Assembly (NCBI RefSeq): GCF_900176345.1
Contig: NZ_FWXU01000018.1
Span: 1 to 64,000, forward strand
Reading direction: 5' to 3'
From: Rhizobium sp. RU36D
Lineage (GTDB): Bacteria; Pseudomonadota; Alphaproteobacteria; Rhizobiales; Rhizobiaceae
Length of the DNA stretch: 64,000 nt
Below are positions 32,068 to 40,047 of this stretch, piece by piece (positions within the stretch are counted from its first letter, which is position 1; each line of letters starts with the position of its first letter). Made by a program: the position numbers and the translations under genes. The notes under the pieces were generated by a model, which saw nothing but the letters and a program-made list of their open reading frames with translations, did not search any database and was not told the DNA's origin.

Positions 32068-32598
32068 TCAGACCTTTTCGACCTGAGCATATTCCAGTTC
32101 GACTGGCGTCGCGCGACCGAAGATCGATACTTCCACCTTGAGGCGGGACCGCTCTTCGTCGACATCCTGAACGATACCGTTGAACGATGCGAACGGTCCG
32201 TCGGAAACGCGAACCTGCTCGCCGATCTCGAAAGACACCGAGGACTTCGGCCGCTCGACACCTTCCTGGACCTGACCCAGGATACGCTCGGCTTCGAAAT
32301 CCGGGATCGGAACCGGCTTGTTGTCGGAACCCAGGAATCCAGTGACCTTCGGCGTGTTCTTGATGAGGTGATAGGCCTCATCTGTCAGGTTCGCACGAAC
32401 CATGACATAGCCGGGGAAGAACTTGCGCTCACTATCGACCTTGCGGCCGCGACGAACTTCGACAACCTTTTCGGTCGGCACGAGAATCTTCTCGAAGAGG
32501 TGATCCAGACCCTTCTGACGGGCCTTGTTCTCGATGTCCTCGGCGACCTTTTTCTCAAAATTCGAATATGCGTGGACGATGTACCAACGTGCCGCCAT
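32068..32598 (-). CDS. nusG: Transcription termination/antitermination factor NusG
   Basis: NusG, which binds RNA polymerase and links it to Rho or to ribosomal S10, 176 residues. The N-terminal NGN domain (WYIVHAYSNFEKKVAEDIEN) is followed by the C-terminal KOW domain (FEIGEQVRVSDGPFASFNGI near residue 125). It is 16 bases after secE, in the conserved secE-nusG-rplK order. Confidence 0.98.
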   Translation of the reverse strand: MAARWYIVHAYSNFEKKVAEDIENKARQKGLDHLFEKILVPTEKVVEVRRGRKVDSERKFFPGYVMVRANLTDEAYHLIKNTPKVTGFLGSDNKPVPIPDFEAERILGQVQEGVERPKSSVSFEIGEQVRVSDGPFASFNGIVQDVDEERSRLKVEVSIFGRATPVELEYAQVEKV

Positions 32599-32614
32599 GA
32601 CTGTCTCCGCCCGA

Positions 32615-32815
32615 TTAATTGCCGATGCTCAGCAACATGCCGAGCAACCAACCGATCAGTTGATCCGCCGCAAAGAAAAACAGCGAAGCAAAGATCACCA
32701 TGAACAGGACCATAGCGGTCGAAATCATGGTCTCACGCCGGGACGGCCATGTAACTTTCGACGTCTCGGAGCGGACCTGCTGCAGAAACGCGAATGGATT
32801 TGCCTTGGATGCCAT
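32615..32815 (-). CDS. secE: Protein translocase subunit SecE
   Basis: SecE clamps SecY in the inner membrane. 66 residues, the short form with one membrane span (about residues 32-62), preceded by the amphipathic segment FLQQVRSETSKVTWPSRRET. E. coli SecE is 127 residues with two extra helices; the short form is usual elsewhere. 187 bases separate it from tRNA-Trp upstream. Confidence 0.97.
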   Translation of the reverse strand: MASKANPFAFLQQVRSETSKVTWPSRRETMISTAMVLFMVIFASLFFFAADQLIGWLLGMLLSIGN

Positions 32816-33002
32816 TTAATTTATGCCCACGCATTTACGGCGCGTAAAGCCGACTGAGTCAGCCCCACGCACCGCGTGTCTGTTTGAACCCTACATAAAC
32901 ACCGATTCCTCATTTCACAAGAGGAAATCCGCATCCAGTACCATTTGCCAACTTACATTTTGACGGAAAAGCTGCGACAGCCGCGCTGGTCGCCATAATG
33001 AA

Positions 33003-33078
<76 letters not shown>

Positions 33079-33121
33079 ATCTCACACGGTCGAGTAACAA
33101 CCCGCCCGCGCCTGACGCTCC

Positions 33122-33150
33122 CTTTAAGGCGCGGCGTTATCGTTTGCAAG
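33122..33150 (-). promoter_or_regulatory. Candidate promoter for tRNA-Trp-secE-nusG
   Basis: Minus-strand CTTGCA and TTAAAG are 17 bases apart, about 45 bases upstream of the tRNA-Trp 5' end. The -35 fits the rhizobial CTTG pattern but the -10 is a weak match. No other gene is seen between 33079 and 33304. Confidence 0.4.
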
Positions 33151-33304
33151 CCTCTTTTTCGTTTTTCCCATTGAAGACATGAGGATCACCGCCCGGCCCG
33201 CCTGTGAGGCCCGGCATTGCGCAGATTGCGCTTTTCAACAATAGTTGCAGTTCAGCAGTTTTTGGCCGAACCCGCAACATCCACCCGTGCCAGGAGACCA
33301 GAGC

Positions 33305-33661
33305 GTGATCCGAATCCATGATGCCGCCCTGCCCGGCTCGGAATTCCAGGATGTCGACCTCAGGGATTCGAACTTCCATGACGTCAATCTGGAGAACGTG
33401 TCGCTATCGGCCACGCGCGCCTATAAAGCGCGGTTTCTCAATGTGTCGCTCGAAAACGGCCAGTTCGAGGATGTCGACCTCAAGAATGCGATCTTCCGTC
33501 ATGTCGATTTCGAAAACAGCAGCATCCGCCATGCGAGCCTGGCCAATGTCTCGATCAACGACTGCAATCTCGAGGGGTTCAGCATCAATGGCTACCTGGT
33601 CACGGACCTTTTGATCCTCGCCACAGTCGCGCGGCCCACCGTCAAGGTCGAGGAGGACTGA
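33305..33661 (+). CDS. Pentapeptide-repeat-like beta-helix protein
   Basis: 118 residues from a GTG start with CAGGAGA upstream. From about residue 10 to 95 it repeats a roughly five-residue pattern with hydrophobic or aromatic centres and D/N/S flanks (FQDVDLRDSNFHDVNLENVS, then FEDVDLKNAIFRHVDFENSS). This is the pattern of quadrilateral beta-helix pentapeptide proteins, though looser than the A(D/N)LXX consensus. Function unknown; some relatives bind topoisomerases as DNA mimics, but nothing here shows that. It points away from tRNA-Trp in the gap between tuf and secE. Confidence 0.75.
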   Translation: MIRIHDAALPGSEFQDVDLRDSNFHDVNLENVSLSATRAYKARFLNVSLENGQFEDVDLKNAIFRHVDFENSSIRHASLANVSINDCNLEGFSINGYLVTDLLILATVARPTVKVEED

Positions 33662-33687
33662 CCCATGTTGGCCGTTCACCGCGCAGC

Positions 33688-34215
33688 CTATACCGCGCAG
33701 TCATATCCCAACGTCTGGTATTCCTCACGTTTGCGGGCGAAGAGCCAATAGCGATCAGCGTTGTCGTTCAACCATGCAAGATAGTCGCTGTTGTCTAGCA
33801 GCCACCAACCCGGCCCAAGCCTGCGCTCGCTATACCTTGTACTCCAGAACTCTTCGTCCGGCATACCGATATAGGTGTGCGCGGCGAGCCAGTCGACTCG
33901 CGCGGGATTGTGGGCGCGGGTGAATTTTTCACGGTACCGGACCGCCCGCGGATCCCCTGCCCCATGGGTCGCGACATCTTCTCCGTGGAAGAACTGGTCT
34001 GCCGTGCCATCGATGATTCCGCCATCCGGCGTCACATTCCAGGAATGCTTGAAGACTGGCGTTCCGTCCGACAGTTGATACACACCGTCGAAGCGCCGGA
34101 AACCGTAGCGGTGCTCGATGAAGCAGCTCACCTCGTAACACGCGCCCCAGCAGCCAGCCAGACGCATCTCGTGCCGGTAGTCCTTGATGGCGGCCATGTC
34201 GTCTTTGCTGAGCAT
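33688..34215 (-). CDS. Hypothetical protein, possible papain-like cysteine hydrolase fold
   Basis: 175 residues, family not recognised with certainty. The N-terminal half has GCWGACYEVS (C26), HSWN (H57), then DGGIIDGTADQF (D69). A Cys...His...Asp order with a TADQF block resembles small papain/NlpC-like hypothetical proteins seen in phages and bacteria, so a C26-H57-D69 triad is possible (inference). The C-terminal half is Trp/Tyr-rich. The start at 34215 is used because the earlier in-frame start lies within the tuf terminator. No signal peptide is seen, so it is probably cytoplasmic. It lies on the same strand after tuf, but past the terminator. Confidence 0.65.
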   Translation of the reverse strand: MLSKDDMAAIKDYRHEMRLAGCWGACYEVSCFIEHRYGFRRFDGVYQLSDGTPVFKHSWNVTPDGGIIDGTADQFFHGEDVATHGAGDPRAVRYREKFTRAHNPARVDWLAAHTYIGMPDEEFWSTRYSERRLGPGWWLLDNSDYLAWLNDNADRYWLFARKREEYQTLGYDCAV

Positions 34216-34238
34216 CGCGATCCCAATCTTTAACAGCG

Positions 34239-34269
34239 AAAAGGGCCCCGTCGTTTCCGACGAAGCCCT
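34239..34269 (-). terminator. Rho-independent terminator after the second tuf
   Basis: Minus-strand AGGGCTTCGTCG, GAAA loop, CGACGGGGCCCT, then TTTTCG. The 12-pair stem includes two G-T pairs. It starts 50 bases after the tuf stop and differs in sequence from the terminator of the other tuf copy. Confidence 0.85.
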
Positions 34270-34318
34270 ATTCTCTGTCTCATGCACCTCGGCTATTCGG
34301 CCGAGATGTCCCCATCGA

Positions 34319-35494
<1,176 letters not shown>

Positions 35495-35551
35495 TTGAAT
35501 GCTTCCTATGATCGTAATAAGGTTGACCCGGCGAACCGGTTTAGTGCCGCC

Positions 35552-35580
35552 GTTTAAGGCTTTCGCAGCAATTGCGCAAG
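35552..35580 (-). promoter_or_regulatory. Candidate promoter of the second tuf
   Basis: Minus-strand CTTGCG and TTAAAC are 17 bases apart, 58 bases upstream of the tuf ATG. The same CTTGC-N17-TTAAA pattern stands before tRNA-Trp. If real, this tuf can be expressed separately from the upstream tRNAs. Confidence 0.4.
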
Positions 35581-35737
35581 ACTTAATTGCTGGGAGCCGA
35601 ATCAGGTGGTCCCAGCGCGGTTGCGGTCACGCAAGCCAATGAGAAATCCGAACAATTTTGATATGTGCGCGAATAACTGCATCAGCAGTGAAGCTGTCAG
35701 ATCGGTACGAACCAGTGGTATGTCAAGGGGACTGCTT

Positions 35738-35811
35738 TGGAGCGGGTAGCGGGAATCGAACCCGCGTATTCAGCTTGGAAGGCTGCTGCTCTACCATTGA
35801 GCTATACCCGC
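35738..35811 (-). tRNA. tRNA-Gly (TCC)
   Basis: 74-base cloverleaf starting GCGGGTATAGCTCAATGG, with anticodon TCC in the loop CTTCCAA and an encoded 3' CCA. The acceptor GCGGGTA pairs with TACCCGC. 24 bases after tRNA-Tyr, so the two are probably one precursor. Confidence 0.97.
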
Positions 35812-35835
35812 GTATTCGAGTGATCCGAGAACGAA

Positions 35836-35920
35836 TGGTGGAGAGAGTTGGATTTGAACCAACGTAGGCTGAGCCAACGGATTTACAGTCCGTCCCCTTT
35901 AACCACTCGGGCATCTCTCC
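35836..35920 (-). tRNA. tRNA-Tyr (GTA)
   Basis: 85-base class II tRNA with a long variable arm, starting GGAGAGATGCCCGAGTGG and ending CTCTCCACCA. The anticodon loop is CTGTAAA with anticodon GTA. It is the first gene of a Tyr-Gly-tuf series on the minus strand. Confidence 0.97.
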
Positions 35921-35995
35921 AGTTATTCGTCCGGATCAGCGACCAAGCTTTTCAGTCGTAGAGCGGCGAGGCGTTCGCCCCGTCGTCTGCGGCGG

Positions 35996-36025
35996 GTATA
36001 TGACGGCCCTTCCCGCTCATGTCAA
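35996..36025 (-). promoter_or_regulatory. Sigma-70 promoter for tRNA-Tyr and tRNA-Gly
   Basis: Minus-strand TTGACA (36020-36025) is a perfect -35, and ATATAC (35996-36001) lies 18 bases downstream; reading CATATA gives 17. It is about 75 bases upstream of tRNA-Tyr. This is the best -35 match in the window, fitting a strong stable-RNA promoter. Confidence 0.65.
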
Positions 36026-36127
36026 CACGATGAATGCGGAAAATTGTCGAAATTTTTCATCGCCCCTGTGGATGGCCTGCAGGATCACGGCTCTATCGCC
36101 TGCCCTCGCCCGACGTTATAAGGGCGC

Positions 36128-37012
36128 ATGAGCAAAGAACCGAAAAATGACAAGACCGCCCGCGACACCCACTATGCGACGCTGCGCCGCCAGGTGCGCG
36201 ACGCCAAGCGCGAACGCGGTGAAATACCCACACCCCCGCCCCAGAAGGGACGCAAGGCCGACCCGGACTGGAAGCCGCCGCAGTTGCAGTCAGACCAGAT
36301 CCTGCTTTACGGGCTTCACACGGTGCGTGCGGCCATCGACAATCCCGAGCGCAAGAAAATCAAGCTCAGCGTGACGCAGAATGCGCTGGTGCGGCTGGAT
36401 ATCGGTCCGGTGGCGGATCAACCCTTCCCCGTGGAATTGGTGTCCCCTCAGGATCTCGACAAGATTCTCGGACCCGACGCGATTCACCAGGGCGTGATGC
36501 TGGAAACACGGCCACTGCCGGTTCGCAGGCTGGAGGCGCTGAAGGACAGCCCAATGCTGCTGGTGCTGGACCAGGTGACTGATCCGCACAATGTCGGCGC
36601 GATCATGCGATCGGCGGTCGCCTTCGGCGCCGGTGCCATCATCACGACACAGCGGCACAGTCCGACCGAATCGGGCGTCATGGCAAAATCCGCTTCCGGC
36701 GCGCTGGAACTCATTCCCTATATCCAGATCACCAATCTCGCCGATGCGCTGGGCGAATTGCACAAGCTGGGCTTCACCTCGATCGGCCTCGATTCGGAAG
36801 GCCCCGCCCCCATCGAACAGACATTTGCAGGCGAGCGGATCGCGCTGGTGCTGGGCGCCGAAGGCAAGGGCCTGCGGCAGAAGACGCGGGAGACCGTGAG
36901 CGCCCTGGCGCGTCTGGACATGCCGGGAGCGATCAAGTCGCTCAACGTCTCCAATGCCGCGGCCATCGCCCTCTATGCCACGCGGCAGTTCCTGACGCGT
37001 ACCCCAGGCTGA
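36128..37012 (+). CDS. rlmB: 23S rRNA guanosine-2'-O-methyltransferase (TrmH/SpoU family)
   Basis: SpoU-family methyltransferase, 294 residues, best matching RlmB, which methylates G2251 of 23S rRNA with SAM. The N-terminal substrate-binding domain (ILLYGLHTVRAAIDNPERKK) precedes the knot domain with three motifs: DQVTDPHNVGAIMRSAVAFG, ALVLGAEGKGLRQ and SLNVSNAAAIALY. The first 55 residues are a charged extension. A related TrmH paralogue cannot be excluded on sequence alone. It is on the plus strand, between tRNA-Thr and tRNA-Tyr. Confidence 0.9.
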   Translation: MSKEPKNDKTARDTHYATLRRQVRDAKRERGEIPTPPPQKGRKADPDWKPPQLQSDQILLYGLHTVRAAIDNPERKKIKLSVTQNALVRLDIGPVADQPFPVELVSPQDLDKILGPDAIHQGVMLETRPLPVRRLEALKDSPMLLVLDQVTDPHNVGAIMRSAVAFGAGAIITTQRHSPTESGVMAKSASGALELIPYIQITNLADALGELHKLGFTSIGLDSEGPAPIEQTFAGERIALVLGAEGKGLRQKTRETVSALARLDMPGAIKSLNVSNAAAIALYATRQFLTRTPG

Positions 37013-37039
37013 CGAGCCCTTGCCGAAACGTGAATCATT

Positions 37040-37061
37040 GCAGCCCCTTGCGAGGGGCTGC
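37040..37061. terminator. Hairpin after rlmB
   Basis: GCAGCCCC and its complement around a 6-base loop, 28 bases past the rlmB stop, without a clear T-run. It could serve rlmB or transcripts from the tRNA-Thr side. Confidence 0.4.
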
Positions 37062-37198
37062 TGATGTCACAGCTGACCATGCTCAGGTTTTGAGTCAGGC
37101 ACTGCCGGCGTGATCTTGAGATCGGCAAGTGTTCTGCGCACATGGCAAAGCGCGCCACGTCTTGGCGCTGCCTACATCGTAGAATTGTTTGAAGAGAG

Positions 37199-37274
<76 letters not shown>

Positions 37275-37433
37275 ATCCGGGTCGTCGGATAGCAGATTCT
37301 TGTCTTCTGTAAAGAAAAATCTGCCTGGGCAACAAGCGATCTTGCCTCAGCGACAGCCCACGATGTGGTTAAAGCGCTTGTGGCGCCGGGCGCTTTTCAT
37401 GTACCAAAGGCGCCAATCGCAGAAGGCTGAGCC

Positions 37434-38207
37434 ATGTCCCCCTCGTTCCAGTCGTTGTCCTTCGTTGCTTCGAATACGCCGGAAGCCCAGGCTTCGCGCA
37501 TGCATCTGATAGCCCGGTATGGCGACGAGCCGATGGACGAGGCCGACGTGATCGTCGCGCTCGGCGGTGATGGCTTCATGCTGCAGACGCTGCATGACAC
37601 GATGAATTCCGGCAAACGCGTCTATGGCATGAACAGGGGCTCGGTCGGCTTCCTGATGAACGACTATCGCGCCGACGGCCTGCGGGAGCGAATCGCCTCG
37701 GCTGTGGAAAACTCCTTCCATCCGCTCATGATGACCGCCCATACCGAGGACGGCGCGACGTCGATTGCGCTCGCCATCAACGAGGTGTCGCTGCTGCGGC
37801 AATCCTACCAGGCGGCGAAGCTCAGGGTAGAGATCGATGGCCAGGTTCGGCTCGACGAACTGATCTGCGACGGGCTGATGGTCGCGACCCCTGTCGGTTC
37901 CACGGCCTATAATCTTTCGGCCCACGGCCCGATCCTGCCGCTTGAGGCGCCGCTGCTGGCGCTGACGCCGGTCAGCGCCTTTCGCCCGCGGCGCTGGCGC
38001 GGCGCCTTGCTGCCCAACAAGGTCACGGTTGACATTCATGTGCTGGAGGCTGAAAAGCGCCCCGTAAACGCCGTTGCGGATCATACGGAGGTGAAGAGCG
38101 TTACCCATGTGCGGGTTGCCCAAACCACCGACACGACCGCCCGGATCCTCTCGGATCCGGATCGGTCCTGGTCCGATCGCATTCTGGCGGAGCAATTTTC
38201 CAACTGA
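37434..38207 (+). CDS. nadK: NAD kinase
   Basis: ATP-NAD kinase producing NADP, 257 residues, the short form of alphaproteobacteria (E. coli 292). The GGDG motif is in VIVALGGDGFMLQTLH near residue 45, NE occurs in ALAINEVSLLRQ near residue 120, and VATPVGSTAYNLSAHGPIL is the substrate loop. Start ATG at 37434 has GAAGG upstream. A 13-base gap to the next gene suggests an operon. Confidence 0.96.
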   Translation: MSPSFQSLSFVASNTPEAQASRMHLIARYGDEPMDEADVIVALGGDGFMLQTLHDTMNSGKRVYGMNRGSVGFLMNDYRADGLRERIASAVENSFHPLMMTAHTEDGATSIALAINEVSLLRQSYQAAKLRVEIDGQVRLDELICDGLMVATPVGSTAYNLSAHGPILPLEAPLLALTPVSAFRPRRWRGALLPNKVTVDIHVLEAEKRPVNAVADHTEVKSVTHVRVAQTTDTTARILSDPDRSWSDRILAEQFSN

Positions 38208-38220
38208 GCGAGGTGTCGCG

Positions 38221-38727
38221 ATGCATCGTTTTGCACTTTGGGGATCGGTCGTCCTGACTGCGTCTCTCCTCGCGGGATCCCTTCCGGCAGCCGAGGATAT
38301 CGAGCGCCTGCCCGTCACGGTGACCTTCATCGTCAGCGGCGGCCTGTGGGAAGAGCCGGGAGACATCGGGGATGGCAACGCTCAGGCGAGCGGATCCACC
38401 CAGGGACAGGCCGCAGCCGCACGCCGAGGCTATTATAAACTCGTTTCCGTCCGCCAACCGGATCGCACCGCCAAGGTCTATCTGCAGCAGATTGCGGCGA
38501 CCGACGCCGGACCCGAACTGGTCAACAGCGTGGAACTCGAAGAATTCACCGAGCTCAAGCCCTATGTGACGGATATCCGCCCGGAGGATTCGACTGGCAT
38601 TACGCGTCAGCCCGGCATGTTTGCCACGGTCTATCTCAAAACCGTGCCGACCGCGGTGCAGCCGGAAGCCTGGACGGTGCTGATTGATGAGCTAGGCGAT
38701 ATCCGGGTCGAGCGGGAAACGAACTGA
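38221..38727 (+). CDS. Hypothetical secreted protein
   Basis: 168 residues starting with a classical signal peptide (MHRFALWGSVVLTASLLAGS, cleavage expected near AAED). The mature part is beta-rich with no cysteines; VTVTFIVSGGLWEEPG and YYKLVSVRQPDRTAKVYLQQ stand out. I do not recognise the family. It begins 13 bases after nadK with GCGAGG upstream, so it is probably co-transcribed, and likely ends in the periplasm. Confidence 0.75.
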   Translation: MHRFALWGSVVLTASLLAGSLPAAEDIERLPVTVTFIVSGGLWEEPGDIGDGNAQASGSTQGQAAAARRGYYKLVSVRQPDRTAKVYLQQIAATDAGPELVNSVELEEFTELKPYVTDIRPEDSTGITRQPGMFATVYLKTVPTAVQPEAWTVLIDELGDIRVERETN

Positions 38728-38768
38728 GTCTTTTTAGATTTCGGCAGCAGTGAGCCTGACAAAGCAAA

Positions 38769-38792
38769 ACGGCGAGACTCGCGTCCCGCCGT
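38769..38792 (-). terminator. Rho-independent terminator after prfB
   Basis: Minus-strand ACGGCGGGAC, GCGA loop, GTCTCGCCGT, followed by TTTGCTTTG. It lies 26 bases after the prfB stop and 42 bases after the plus-strand gene, so it may serve both convergent units. Confidence 0.75.
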
Positions 38793-38817
38793 CGATAGAA
38801 ATCCCTTGAAGACCAGC

Positions 38818-39946
38818 TTAGTCGATATCGGCCACCGCGTCGGCCTTGCCGCTGATGCGGTGGGCAAGTGCGGCTTCCATGAACTCGTTCAGATCGCCAT
38901 TCAGAACCGTATCCGGGTCGGTGCTTTCGACGCCGGTGCGGAGGTCCTTGACCAGCTGATAGGGCTGCAGCACGTAAGAGCGGATCTGATGGCCCCAGCC
39001 GATATCGGTCTTCGAGGCGGCTTCGGCATTGGCAGCCTCTTCCCGCTTCTTCAACTCCGCTTCATACATGCGGGCGCGGAGCATCTCCCAGGCCTTGGCA
39101 CGGTTCTTGTGCTGCGAGCGCTCCTGCTGGCAGGCAACAACGATCCCGGTCGGGATATGCGTGATACGCACGGCCGAATCGGTGGTGTTGACGTGCTGGC
39201 CGCCGGCGCCTGACGAACGATAGGTATCGATTCGGCAATCGCTCTCGTTGATCTCTATCTGAATCGAATCATCGACGACGGGATAGACCCAGATCGAAGA
39301 GAACGAAGTGTGACGGCGGGCATTCGAATCATAGGGCGAAATGCGCACCAGGCGGTGCACGCCTGATTCGGTCTTCATCCAGCCATAGGCATTGTGGCCC
39401 TTGACGAGGATCGTTGCGGACTTGATGCCGGCCTCTTCGCCGTCATGCACTTCCAGAAGCTCGACCTTGAAGCCCTGCTTTTCGGCCCAGCGGGTATACA
39501 TGCGAAGCAGCATGTTGGCCCAGTCCTGGGACTCCGTGCCACCGGCACCGGAATGCACTTCGACATAAGTGTCGTTGCTATCGGCCTCGCCTGACAGCAT
39601 CGCCTCGACCTGTCGGCGGGCCGCTTCGGTCCGGAGTGCCTTCAGCCCGTCCTCGGCTTCCTTGACGACGGAATCGTCGCCCTCTTCTTCGCCCATCTCG
39701 ATCAGCTCGATGTTGTCGGTCATCTGCTGTTCGAGGCGCTTGACGCCGCTGATGCTGTCTTCCAGCTGCTGGCGCTCACGCATCAGCTTCTGGGCCTCCT
39801 GCGCATCATTCCACAGGTTCGGATCTTCGGCCTTGTTGTTCAACCAGTCCAGTCGTCTTACCGCCTGGTCCCAGTCAAAGATGCCTCCTCAGCAGGCTTA
39901 TGGCCTGCTTGATTTCGTCGACAATATTCTCGATTTCGCTGCGCAT
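38818..39946 (-). CDS. prfB: Peptide chain release factor 2, with programmed +1 frameshift
   Basis: RF2, which releases peptides at UGA and UAA codons, 375 residues after frameshifting. The reading frame opens at ATG 39946, runs 23 codons ([14 protein letters not shown]...RRHL) to an in-frame TGA at 39875-39877, then continues in the +1 frame from GAC (39874-39876) as [20 protein letters not shown]. The catalytic GGQ is in [22 protein letters not shown]2 specificity residues SPFD are represented by SPYD ([16 protein letters not shown]). A start at the later ATG 39843 would lose the N-terminal 34 residues and ignore this signal. Confidence 0.96.
39875..39889 (-). promoter_or_regulatory. prfB: Programmed +1 frameshift site of prfB
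   Basis: The minus strand reads AGGAGGCATCTTTGAC: an internal Shine-Dalgarno AGGAGG (39884-39889), one codon spacer, slippery CTT (39878-39880), then TGA and C. The spacing is the same as in the E. coli site. Low RF2 slows termination at TGA and lets the ribosome shift, so RF2 controls its own synthesis (established for this family). Confidence 0.93.
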
Positions 39947-39994
39947 TCTTCCTGCTTCTTCGGTTCTTGTAAAAGCTGTGCCCGTGAATAGTGT

Positions 39995-40023
39995 CGGCCG
40001 CCCTCAATGTAAAGGGGCGGCCG
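39995..40023 (-). terminator. Hairpin between mrcA and prfB
   Basis: CGGCCGCCC and GGGCGGCCG form a perfect 9-pair stem around an 11-base loop in the 101-base mrcA-prfB gap. It has no U-run. It could reduce read-through from mrcA or stabilise its 3' end. Confidence 0.45.
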
Positions 40024-40047
40024 CGGCGGGCAGATGGGGATGGATGG

